Shown in pieces: positions 1 to 9,572 of a stretch of DNA of 64,000 nucleotides. The first letter of the stretch is position 1. The number at the start of each line of letters is the position of its first letter. The notes beneath the pieces were generated by a model that searched no databases, was not told where the DNA came from, and saw nothing but the letters and a program-made list of their open reading frames with translations. The DNA lies in contig CAWDBL010000022.1 in assembly GCA_963800505.1 (NCBI GenBank), forward strand, positions 124,001-188,000, read 5' to 3'. This DNA comes from Fodinibacter sp963800505. GTDB lineage: Bacteria; Actinomycetota; Actinomycetes; Actinomycetales; Dermatophilaceae. Both the position numbers and the translations under genes were made by a program.

Positions 1-209
1 CGCCTGCTGGCCCCGGAGCCCGGCGACACCGCCGCACCCGGTCAGCTGCAGCAGCTGGTCCGCGCCGTCGCCGAGGACCGCGCCCCCGACCGGGCCTACG
101 GCCGCGGGCGGCTCGCTGCGTACCTGAACGCACCCCCACGGCCGCTCGACCTCGCCGAGGCCGACGCCCTGATCACCGAGCTCGAAGCCCTACCTCTCCA
201 GGAGACGAC

Positions 210-213
<4 letters not shown>
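1..213 (+). CDS. C-terminal end of an unidentified protein upstream of MoxR (partial)
   Basis: An open frame runs from the first base to a TGA at 211-213 and encodes about 70 residues, with an Ala/Leu/Asp-rich helical-looking tail ending in LEALPLQETT. The start lies outside the window. The stop overlaps the GTG start of the MoxR gene, so the two are translationally coupled. In actinobacteria the gene before moxR in DUF58 operons is often a DUF4350 or DUF4129 membrane protein, and this tail would fit the cytoplasmic end of a DUF4350 protein. That assignment is inference from position; nothing in the fragment itself is diagnostic. Confidence 0.6.
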
Positions 214-1171
<958 letters not shown>

Positions 1172-1175
<4 letters not shown>

Positions 1176-2515
1176 GGTCGCCCTGGCGGCCCACCCGGGC
1201 GCTCGGGCGCGCCACGGCGATCGGGGTCGTCCTGCTCGTCGCGGCGGCCGTCGGCGGCCGGGGCGACCTCGCGGTGCTCGCCGTGCCGCTGGCCACCTTG
1301 GTCGTGTGGGCGGTCGCGACCCGGCCGACGGTCGCTCCCACGGTGCAGAGCCGGCTCAGCAGCCAGGTCGCCAACGAGGGCGAGACCGTCACCTGGCGGG
1401 TCGACGTCACCGCGGTGCCCGGCCTGCGCGACGTCGTCGGGCACCTGCCCGGCGATCGCTGGACCACCACGACGCCCGAGCACGGGCACGTGGCTGCCTC
1501 CCCGAGCGGCGCGGCCACCGTGCCGATGGCGGTGGTGGCCCAGATCGACCGCTGGGGCGTGCGCCGGCTCGGCCCGTCGCAGGTCGGCGGCTTCGGCGTG
1601 TTCGGGTGCTTCGCCTGGATCTGGTCCGAGCAACGGATCGAGACCATCGCGACCGTGCCGACCCCGGGCAGCTTCACCTCCCGGGCCTCCCTCCCGCACC
1701 CGGTGGGGCTGGTCGGCCAGCACCGCAGCGCTCGCGTCGGGGGTGGCACCGAGCTGGCCGAGATCCGCCCGTTCCGCACCGGCGACCGGCTGCGCCGCAT
1801 CCACTGGCCGGTCTCGCTGCGCACCGGCGCCCTGCACGTCACGACGACCTACGCCGACCAGGACGCCGAGGTGCGACTGGTGCTCGACGCGATCCGCGAC
1901 CTCGGCGAGCGCGACCCGGGCACCGGGCGGCGGTCCAGCCTCGACGTGGCGGTCGAGGCGGCCGGTGCCGTCGCGGCGCACTACCTCGGGACCGGCGACC
2001 GGGTCGGGCTGACGGTGCTCGGAGGCGGCGGCATGGTCGAGGTGCCCGCCGTCGGCGGCCACCACCAGCTCGCCCGGGTGCTGCTCGGCCTGGGCCGGGC
2101 CGAGCCGAGCCGGGGCACCGTGGGCGAGGAGCGCGCATTGCGTGCCCAGCTGCGCCGCGGCATCCCGCCGGGTGCCTTCGTCGTGCTGCTGTCGGCCCTG
2201 GTGTCGGCTGAGCCGCTCGCGCATGCGGTGCGGCTGGCCCGCAGCGGGCACGCGGTCGTGGTGGTCGACACCCTGCCCGTCGAGCTGCAGGGGCCCGAGG
2301 CCACCGACGACGCGCTCCGTGCGGCGACCGGGGTCGACGACGCCCGGCTGGCCCGGCTGGTGTGGCGGCTGCGGCTGCTCGACCGCGAGCGCGAGGCGCA
2401 CCGGTGCGCAATGGCCGGGGTGCCGATCATCGCCTGGCGCGGACCGGGCTCGCTCGACACCGTGCTGCGTCAGGCGGCCCGCCGGTCGCGCGCCCCGCGG
2501 GTGGCGAGCCGATGA
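1172..2515 (+). CDS. DUF58 domain protein, partner of MoxR
   Basis: The protein has 447 residues. Two hydrophobic N-terminal segments (about residues 10-25 and 30-50) are followed by a large soluble region. The DUF58 signature FRTGDRLRRIHWPVSLR sits near residues 198-214. C-terminal to it is a von Willebrand A-like region (VRLVLDAIRD, later VVLLSALVSAEPL and HAVVVVDT). The chosen GTG overlaps the moxR stop. An upstream in-frame ATG at 1088 lies inside moxR and is rejected. The last bases overlap the ATG of the next gene, so this is the third member of one operon. The role is inferred from family association with MoxR. Confidence 0.88.
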
Positions 2516-3030
2516 TCCGCAACCGCACCTGGCGCCGAGCGATGGCAGGCACCGTCGTGGTCGCCGACCTCGTCGTCCTGCTCGTGGCCGGCGCCGGCCT
2601 GCCCGGCTTCGTGCCCTTCGCCTTCGGCGCCCTCGCCCTGGCGACGTGGTGGGCGCTGGCCCGTCCCGGCGGGTGGGGTGCCTTCGCCCTCCTGGTCGTG
2701 CAGGTGCTCTGCGCCACCGTGCCCTCGGGCGCGCCCACGACGCTGGTGCAGTGGGCCCTCGCGGCCGCAGCCGGTGCCGCAGTGGTGCTCACCCACCTCG
2801 CCCTCACCCTGCTCGGGTCGTGGCCGGTACGCGCCGACCTCCCACGGGCGATGGCGCTGCGCTGGGGCGGTCAGGCGGCCGCCCTGGTCTGGACGGCGAT
2901 CGGTGCGGCGCTGCTCGGCGCCCTGGCCACCACGACACCGCTGGGGTGGGCGCCGTGGCTCGGCGCGGTCGCCCTGGGGCTGGTCGCCGGCACCGTGTGG
3001 CAGGTGCGGGTGAACACCCGCAAGGGCTGA
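2512..3030 (+). CDS. small integral membrane protein of the MoxR operon
   Basis: A 172-residue protein that I do not recognise at family level. It has about five hydrophobic segments (roughly residues 10-30, 33-50, 55-75, 80-105 and 120-160) separated by short charged loops, and ends in a basic tail (VRVNTRKG). The ATG overlaps the DUF58 stop as ATGA, which makes co-translation likely and supports this start over the upstream in-frame GTG region. It is the last gene of the operon and faces clpX convergently across 29 bp. A role in the envelope with MoxR/DUF58 is inferred from the operon only. Confidence 0.75.
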   Translation: MIRNRTWRRAMAGTVVVADLVVLLVAGAGLPGFVPFAFGALALATWWALARPGGWGAFALLVVQVLCATVPSGAPTTLVQWALAAAAGAAVVLTHLALTLLGSWPVRADLPRAMALRWGGQAAALVWTAIGAALLGALATTTPLGWAPWLGAVALGLVAGTVWQVRVNTRKG

Positions 3031-3059
3031 GCGGCCGAGCCGGGCCGGACGGGGCCGGG

Positions 3060-4349
<1,290 letters not shown>

Positions 4350-4495
4350 GAATGCACCTTCCCTCGGCTCGAGCAACGACCCCTGACGCTACCTTCCGGC
4401 GCCGGTCACCGCACCCATTCAAGCCCGCCCATGCCCGGCGCGTCGCGTGGTTCCGCTGACAGCGCAACACCCGCGCCGGCCCGGCCCCCGCACGA

Positions 4496-4532
4496 CGGAT
4501 GCCGCTCGCTCGTGGTGAGCGGGCGGCATCCG
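4496..4532 (-). terminator. hairpin terminator downstream of clpP2
   Basis: The arms CGGATGCCGCTCGCTC (4496-4511) and GAGCGGGCGGCATCCG (4517-4532) pair over 16 bp with one G-T wobble around a 5-nt loop. The hairpin lies just past the clpP2 stop, between clpP2 and clpX. There is no clear T run, as is common in high-GC actinobacteria. Confidence 0.7.
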
Positions 4533-4550
4533 GTGCCTTCGGGTGAACCC

Positions 4551-5195
4551 TCAGACGGTGTTCTTGCGCGAGGCGAGCACCTCGTCGATCAGGCCGTACT
4601 CCTTGGCCGCCGCGGCGGACAGGATCTTGTCGCGCTCGATGTCCTTGCGCACCAGCTCGACGTCGCGGCCGGAGTGCTGCGCGATGGTGTCCTCGAGCCA
4701 GCCGCGCATCCGGATGATCTCGTTGGCGTGGATCTCGAGGTCGGAGGCCATGCCGCCGGTGCCCTCGATGGCGGGCTGGTGGATGAGCACCCGGCTGTTG
4801 GGCAGGGCGAACCGCTTGCCCGCGGCGCCGGCGCCGAGCAGCACGGCCGCGGCGGAGGCGGCCTGCCCGATGACGAAGGTCTGCACGTCGGGGCGGATGT
4901 ACTGCATGGTGTCGTAGATCGCGGTCATCGCGGTGAACGAGCCACCGGGGCTGTTGATGTACATCAGGATGTCGCGGTCGGGGTCCTGCGACTCCAGCAC
5001 GATGAGCTGCGCGATGACGTCGTCGGCGGAGGCGTCGTCGACCTGCACCCCGAGGAAGATGATGCGGTCCTCGAAGAGCTTGGTGTAGGGGTCGAGACGC
5101 TTCATGCCGTAGGAGGTGCGCTCCTCGAACTGCGGCAGGATGTAGCGGCTGGACGGGCCGGGGACGTGCAGGCGGCTGGTCAGGTCTGAGTTCAT
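4551..5195 (-). CDS. clpP2: ATP-dependent Clp protease proteolytic subunit ClpP2
   Basis: This is the ClpP2-type subunit of the actinobacterial ClpP1P2 serine peptidase. The 214-residue protein shows the ClpP core: IIFLGVQVDDASADD, YINSPGG, the nucleophile serine in GQAASAAAV, and the catalytic histidine in VLIHQP. The extended N-terminus with RYILPQFEERTSYG resembles mycobacterial ClpP2. The start is the ATG at 5195. It lies 29 bp downstream of the clpP1 stop on the same strand, so the two are an operon and probably form a mixed ring that docks ClpX, encoded next door. Confidence 0.97.
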   Translation of the reverse strand: MNSDLTSRLHVPGPSSRYILPQFEERTSYGMKRLDPYTKLFEDRIIFLGVQVDDASADDVIAQLIVLESQDPDRDILMYINSPGGSFTAMTAIYDTMQYIRPDVQTFVIGQAASAAAVLLGAGAAGKRFALPNSRVLIHQPAIEGTGGMASDLEIHANEIIRMRGWLEDTIAQHSGRDVELVRKDIERDKILSAAAAKEYGLIDEVLASRKNTV

Positions 5196-5224
5196 GGTCT
5201 TCTCTCGGGTCGTCTCGGCCGTGG

Positions 5225-5848
5225 TCAGGAGGTCACCGGGTTGTCGACCCCGGGACCCGCCATCGTCGCCTTGGTGATGACCTGGTCGACGAAGCCGTAG
5301 TCCTTGGCCTCCTCGGCGGTGAACCACCGGTCGCGGTCGGAGTCCATCTCGATCTGGTCGACGGTCTGGCCGGTGTGCTGGGCGATGAGCTGCGCCATCT
5401 GCTTCTTGATGTGCAGCAGCTGCTCGGCCTGGATCTTGATGTCGGACGCCGTGCCACCGATGCCGCCCGAGGGCTGGTGCATCATGACCCGCGCGTGCGG
5501 GGTGGCGTAGCGCTTGCCGGGCTCGCCGGCCGACAGGAGGAACTGGCCCATCGAGGCCGCCATGCCCATGGCCACGGTGGCCACGTCGTTGGGGATCCAC
5601 TGCATGACGTCGAAGATGGCCATGCCCGCGGTGACCGAGCCACCGGGGGAGTTGATGTAGAGCCAGATGTCCTTGGCGGGGTCCTCGGCGGCGAGCAGGA
5701 GCATCTGGGCGCAGATCGCGTTCGCGTTGTCGTCGCGCACGTCGGATCCGAGGAAGATGATCCGCTCCTTGAGGAGACGGTTGTAGATGTGGTCGTCCAG
5801 GCCCGCCTGGGGGCCCGGGCCGGCGGCGACGATCTCGGTGCTGGTCAC
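5225..5848 (-). CDS. clpP1: ATP-dependent Clp protease proteolytic subunit ClpP1
   Basis: First gene of the clpP pair, 207 residues, GTG start at 5848. The core motifs are IIFLGSDVRDDNAN, YINSPGGSVTAG, the nucleophile serine in GMAASMGQ, the histidine in VMMHQPSGG, and the aspartate region DRDRWFTAEEAKDYG, typical of ClpP1. In actinobacteria ClpP1 and ClpP2 form hetero-oligomeric rings active only together. The gene faces an intergenic region of about 125 bp before a terminator hairpin at 5974-6010 that belongs to the next upstream gene, so the clpP promoter should lie in 5849-5973. Confidence 0.97.
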   Translation of the reverse strand: MTSTEIVAAGPGPQAGLDDHIYNRLLKERIIFLGSDVRDDNANAICAQMLLLAAEDPAKDIWLYINSPGGSVTAGMAIFDVMQWIPNDVATVAMGMAASMGQFLLSAGEPGKRYATPHARVMMHQPSGGIGGTASDIKIQAEQLLHIKKQMAQLIAQHTGQTVDQIEMDSDRDRWFTAEEAKDYGFVDQVITKATMAGPGVDNPVTS

Positions 5849-5973
5849 GCTGGAGACGCTCCTCGTCAGGTCGGGTGGTGCTTGTCGTTGACCCTAACGC
5901 CGGACCTGTACCCGGCACTCCCCCGTCCGGCGCATGTTCGCCGTGGGCGCAACGCCGGGGACGTCGGGGACGC

Positions 5974-6010
5974 CGACGGGGGCGGAGCCGTGTGGCTCCG
6001 CCCCCGTCGG
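5974..6010 (-). terminator. strong GC hairpin terminator
   Basis: A perfect 17-bp stem (left arm 5974-5990 region, right arm 5994-6010 ending GCCCCCGTCGG) encloses a loop of about 4 nt. It sits 14 bp past the stop of the PLDc_N/SHOCT gene at 6024 and upstream of clpP1, so it probably separates the two units. There is no T tract. Confidence 0.75.
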
Positions 6011-6023
6011 TCGTTAAGTCAGG

Positions 6024-6422
6024 TCAGGCCAGGGCCTTCGCCTTGAGGGAGTCGAACTCCTCCTGCGAGATCGCGCCGGAGTCGAGGAGCGACTTGGCGT
6101 GGGTGATCTGCTCCGCCGGGCTGGCCGACTGGGCCGCAACCGACTTGATGTACTTCTCCTGCTGGGCCTGCGCGTCGGCGACGGCGGCCATCTGGCGCTC
6201 GCCCATGCTGCGACCGCGGGCGATGAGGTAGATCAGCGCGCCGAACCACGGCACGAAGATCAGCAGGGCGGCCCAGCCGGCCTTGCCCCAGCCGCTGACC
6301 GTGCGGTCGCTGAACAGGTCGAAGACGCAGCGGAACCAGATGAAGATCGCCGAGATCCAGATGAAGATCCAGAAGCTCCAGACGAGGACTTCCCAGAAGC
6401 TGTCGATGCCGTTGGTGCTCAT
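6024..6422 (-). CDS. small membrane protein with PLDc_N-like and SHOCT domains
   Basis: A 132-residue protein. Two hydrophobic segments (about residues 10-33 and 45-68) flank a short charged loop. The second, with WAALLIFVPWFGALIYLIARG, is the classic phospholipase D N-terminal (PLDc_N) membrane hairpin. The C-terminus, HAKSLLDSGAISQEEFDSLK, is a SHOCT short helical domain, usually an oligomerisation or targeting tail. I start it at the ATG at 6422 because AAAGGTG stands upstream at correct spacing; the in-frame GTG four codons earlier overlaps that ribosome site. Its substrate or partner is unknown. Confidence 0.85.
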   Translation of the reverse strand: MSTNGIDSFWEVLVWSFWIFIWISAIFIWFRCVFDLFSDRTVSGWGKAGWAALLIFVPWFGALIYLIARGRSMGERQMAAVADAQAQQEKYIKSVAAQSASPAEQITHAKSLLDSGAISQEEFDSLKAKALA

Positions 6423-6514
6423 CGTTGGTGTCACCTTTCAGGTGGTGGTGTGATAGTGAGGGTAGTGCTGGTGCTGCGGGGGGTGGTGCAGGCGCACCGT
6501 GGTGACGTGACGGT

Positions 6515-7063
6515 TCAGCCGGAGGCCAGCTGGTCGATGCAGACCGTGATCGCCAGGATGAGCGCGTCGTTCTGACCCGGTGCCACCTCGACGCCGTAGG
6601 TGTCACGCACCCGGAACCACTTCTTGGAGACCTCGGCGACCTTGGTGCCGTCCGCCTCGATCTCGAACTCGTGGTCGACGATGTTCCCGTGGGCCGACAG
6701 CTCGGTGCCCCCGGTGACATCGATCGAGAACCGGTCGCGCAGCGGCGTGATCATGGCCTTCTTCACCGTGGCGAGCGAGGAGCCGTCGGGGCCCTCGATC
6801 TCCATGGCGTCGCGGACGCGGACCGGGCGGTCCTGGATCTTTGCCAGCTCACGGCCCTGCGGGTCCTCGATGACGAGGGTCTGGCGCACCCGCAGTGCCT
6901 TGCCGTTGACCTTGAAGGCGCGGCGGCCGGCCTCGTCCTCGATCCAGCTGTCGTCGCCGATGGAGAGGAGCTTCTCGCGCATCTGGTAGCGCGTCGCCTC
7001 TCCTCGACGACCGAACGTCTGGCGCTCGTCGCGACGCGCCTCTCGCCTGTCGTGGCCGAGCAT
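6515..7063 (-). CDS. LURP-one-related (Tubby-like beta-barrel) protein
   Basis: A 182-residue protein with the LOR/Tubby C-terminal-like fold signature: alternating short beta-strand blocks such as FKVNGKALRVRQTLVIEDPQG, then VRVRDAMEIEGPDG, then FEIEADGTKVAEVSKKWF and VEVAPGQNDALILAI near the end. The N-terminus is basic (RREARRDERQTFGRRG). Family members are small cytoplasmic or membrane-associated barrels of poorly defined function; phospholipid binding has been suggested for plant and eukaryotic relatives. The ATG at 7063 is preferred over a GTG at 7087 because AAGGCAGGC precedes it. It probably shares a transcript with the PLDc_N/SHOCT gene 92 bp downstream. Confidence 0.8.
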   Translation of the reverse strand: MLGHDRREARRDERQTFGRRGEATRYQMREKLLSIGDDSWIEDEAGRRAFKVNGKALRVRQTLVIEDPQGRELAKIQDRPVRVRDAMEIEGPDGSSLATVKKAMITPLRDRFSIDVTGGTELSAHGNIVDHEFEIEADGTKVAEVSKKWFRVRDTYGVEVAPGQNDALILAITVCIDQLASG

Positions 7064-7171
7064 GCTGCCTGCCTTCTTCCGGATCACGGCACTGTTGACC
7101 AGAGCCCCTGCGCCGCAATCGTGGCCGCTGGCCGGTCCTGCCGCATCACCTTAGATGGGTGAGGGCAGGGC

Positions 7172-8383
7172 TCACCTCGCGACGGGCTGGCGCACCGCCG
7201 GCACGACGGCGAGGGCGAGGATGGCGAGCGCCCCCACCACGGTGAGCGAGTGCAGCACCCCCACCCGGTCGCCGAGCAGGCCCAGCACCGGCGGGCCGGC
7301 CAGGAAGGCGGCGTAGCCGATGGTCGCGACGACCGACATCCGGGCCGCGGCGCGTTCCGGCTCGTCGGCCGAGGCGCTCATCCCGACCGGGAAGCCGAGA
7401 GCGGCGCCGACCCCCCAGACCGCGGTGCCCACGAAGGCGACCCACGAGCTGCCGAGGATGACGAGCGCGGCACCGAGCGCCGCCAGGGCGAAGCTGACCC
7501 GCAGCACCGGGACGCGACCGTAGCGGTCGAGCAGGCCGGTGCCGGCGATGCGGCCGACGGTCATGAAGGTGAGGAAGGTGGCGAAGGCCAGCACGCCCAT
7601 CCACTCCTCGAGGTCGTGGCCCTCGACGAACGCGACGGCGAGCCAGTCGTTGGCGGTGCCCTCGGTGAAGGCCGCCGCGAAGACGACCACGCCGATGAGC
7701 AGGGTGCGGGGCTCGAGCCAGGCCGAGCGGTGCCGCTTGCGGGCCTCGCGGGCGGCGGCCGGCTGCTCGGTGGTGCGCGGGAGGAAGTGCGGTATGGCCC
7801 ACCAGGCGAGCGCGACAGTGACGACGGTGGCCCCGATGAAGTGCACGGTGAGGGGCACGCCGGCTCGCGACATGGCGGCCCCGATGAGGGCGGAGACCAC
7901 GGTGCCGCCGCTGAAGGCTGCGTGGAAGTGCGGCATCACCGAGGTGCCCAGGTGGCGCTCGACGTCGGCGCCCTCGAGGTTCATCGAGACGTCCCAGACA
8001 CCGACGCCCAGGCCGATGAAGAACAGCCCGGCGGCCACCGCGGCCCGCGGCCCGTGGCTGTCGACGACCAGCCCGACGGCCAGCAGCCCGGAGAGGGCCA
8101 GGCCCATGCCCAGGGCTACGGCCCGGGTGGCCCCGATCCGGTCGGAGATGCGCCCGGCCAGCGGCAGGCCGACGACCGACCCCACGCTCGCGGCGAGCAG
8201 GGTCAGCCCCAGCTGGCCCGCGGTGAGGCCGAGGGACTGCTTGGTGTCGGCGATCCGCGCGGCCCACGAGGCGAAGACCAGCCCGGCGAGGGTGAAGGTC
8301 ACGAAGACCGCCAGGCGGGCGCTCGTCACCCGCTCGCGCGGGATGCTCGGCGAGGTGCTGGTCAGGTCGGGGGTGGCGGACAA
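7172..8383 (-). CDS. MFS transporter, divergent from LacI regulator
   Basis: A 403-residue major facilitator protein with 12 predicted membrane helices. The conserved loop 2-3 motif appears as GRISDRIGATRAV, and the second half repeats it as GRIAGTGLLDRYGRVPV. The wider pattern (FASWAARIADTK, MNLEGADVER, HFHAAFSGGTVV) resembles the YbjJ/fucose-permease-like MFS group. The substrate is not determinable. The start is the TTG at 8383, with GAGGA 8 nt upstream; no ATG or GTG fits better. It is divergent from a LacI-type gene and their 81-bp spacer holds a tandem palindromic operator, so transport is probably repressed by that regulator and induced by a small effector. Confidence 0.88.
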   Translation of the reverse strand: MSATPDLTSTSPSIPRERVTSARLAVFVTFTLAGLVFASWAARIADTKQSLGLTAGQLGLTLLAASVGSVVGLPLAGRISDRIGATRAVALGMGLALSGLLAVGLVVDSHGPRAAVAAGLFFIGLGVGVWDVSMNLEGADVERHLGTSVMPHFHAAFSGGTVVSALIGAAMSRAGVPLTVHFIGATVVTVALAWWAIPHFLPRTTEQPAAAREARKRHRSAWLEPRTLLIGVVVFAAAFTEGTANDWLAVAFVEGHDLEEWMGVLAFATFLTFMTVGRIAGTGLLDRYGRVPVLRVSFALAALGAALVILGSSWVAFVGTAVWGVGAALGFPVGMSASADEPERAAARMSVVATIGYAAFLAGPPVLGLLGDRVGVLHSLTVVGALAILALAVVPAVRQPVAR

Positions 8384-8423
8384 CGCGGGGTTCCTCGGCG
8401 GGTGTCGGGGGCTGGCGGTGAGG

Positions 8424-8451
8424 TCGAATCGATTCGATCGAATCGATTCGA
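8424..8451. promoter_or_regulatory. tandem palindromic operator of the LacI-family regulator
   Basis: Two back-to-back perfect copies of the 14-bp palindrome TCGAATCGATTCGA lie at 8424-8437 and 8438-8451. They are strikingly AT-richer than the surroundings and sit midway between the divergent MFS and LacI-family genes. Such CG-centred palindromes are typical LacI-family sites. A TATTGT stretch at 8452-8457, just upstream of the LacI ATG at 8465, could be a -10 element for a near-leaderless transcript, so binding here would block both promoters. Confidence 0.85.
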
Positions 8452-8464
8452 TATTGTGTCTCCC

Positions 8465-9556
8465 ATGACCCCCGGCCGTCAAACTCCTCCGCGGCGCCGC
8501 CCCACGCTGCGCGACGTCGCGCGCCGGGCGGGCGTCTCGACGTCGACGGCATCCCTGGTGTTCAGCGGCAAGGGCCCGGTGGCGACGGCCACGGCCGAGC
8601 GGGTGCGCACCGCGGCGAGCGACCTGGCCTACGCCGGGCCCGACCCGCTGGCCACGTCGCTGCGGCAGGGGCGCGTCGGCACGGTGGCAGTGGTCGTCGA
8701 GGGGCCGCTGCGCTACGCGTTCCACGACCCGTTCGCGCTGGCGGTGCTCGACGGCCTCGCGGAGGAGCTCGACGCAGCCGGTCGCTCGATGCTGCTCGTC
8801 GCCCAGCCGGTCGAGGACCCCGAGCGGGCGCTCGCCCAGCTGTCGACCCAGGCGGTCGACGCCGTGGTGTTCCCGTTGTGCGGTGACCGAGACAACCCCG
8901 TGCTCGAGCACCTGCTCGCCCGCGGCATCCCCCTGGTCGGCAGCGGCGCACCGGTGCACCCGAGGGTCGCCCACGTGCTCACCGACGAGGCCGCGGCGAT
9001 GCGGCTCACCACCCGCCACGTGCTCGAGCTGGGCCACACCCGGGTCGCTCACCTGTCCATGCCGCTGCGGCCCGGCTCCCCCACCGGCTGGGTGACCGAG
9101 CGTCAGGTGGCGACCGCGTCCTACCCGGATGCCGCAGGCCGGCTCGCCGGGTTCCGTTCCCTCGCCGGCGAGCACGCCCCGGTCGTGCAGGCGGAGGACC
9201 TCAGTGTCGAGGCGGGCGCCGCCGCAGCCCGGCTGCTCCTCGACGTGCCGGCCCAGCAGCGGCCGACGGCCGTCGTGGCCCAGGCCGACCTCCTCGCGGC
9301 CGGGGTGGTGCGCACCGCGGAAGCATTGGGCCTGCGGGTGCCCCAGGACCTCAGCGTCACCGGATTCGACTGCGTCGCGCTGCCGTGGCTCGACCACGTG
9401 CTCACCACGGTCGAGCAGCCCGGCGCCGACAAGGGACGGGCGATGGGACGGCTGGTGCGCCAGGCCCTCGACGGCAACCCGATCGGCGACGAGCCGTTCC
9501 CGGTGCGCCTCCGGGTGGGGACGACCACGTCGGCGCCACCAACGGCCACGTCCTGA
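8465..9556 (+). CDS. LacI-family transcriptional regulator
   Basis: A 363-residue repressor. The N-terminal helix-turn-helix PTLRDVARRAGVSTSTASLVFSG (about residues 13-35; hinge region follows) is the LacI signature. It is followed by a periplasmic-binding-like effector domain (VGTVAVVVEGP near residue 75; VTGFDCVALPWLDHVLTTV near residue 300). The start is the ATG at 8465. It is divergent from an MFS transporter with a double palindrome between them, so autoregulation and control of the transporter are likely. The effector cannot be predicted; sugar or sugar-like ligands are usual for the family. Confidence 0.93.
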   Translation: MTPGRQTPPRRRPTLRDVARRAGVSTSTASLVFSGKGPVATATAERVRTAASDLAYAGPDPLATSLRQGRVGTVAVVVEGPLRYAFHDPFALAVLDGLAEELDAAGRSMLLVAQPVEDPERALAQLSTQAVDAVVFPLCGDRDNPVLEHLLARGIPLVGSGAPVHPRVAHVLTDEAAAMRLTTRHVLELGHTRVAHLSMPLRPGSPTGWVTERQVATASYPDAAGRLAGFRSLAGEHAPVVQAEDLSVEAGAAAARLLLDVPAQQRPTAVVAQADLLAAGVVRTAEALGLRVPQDLSVTGFDCVALPWLDHVLTTVEQPGADKGRAMGRLVRQALDGNPIGDEPFPVRLRVGTTTSAPPTATS

Positions 9557-9572
9557 GCGACGCGTGCCCGGC

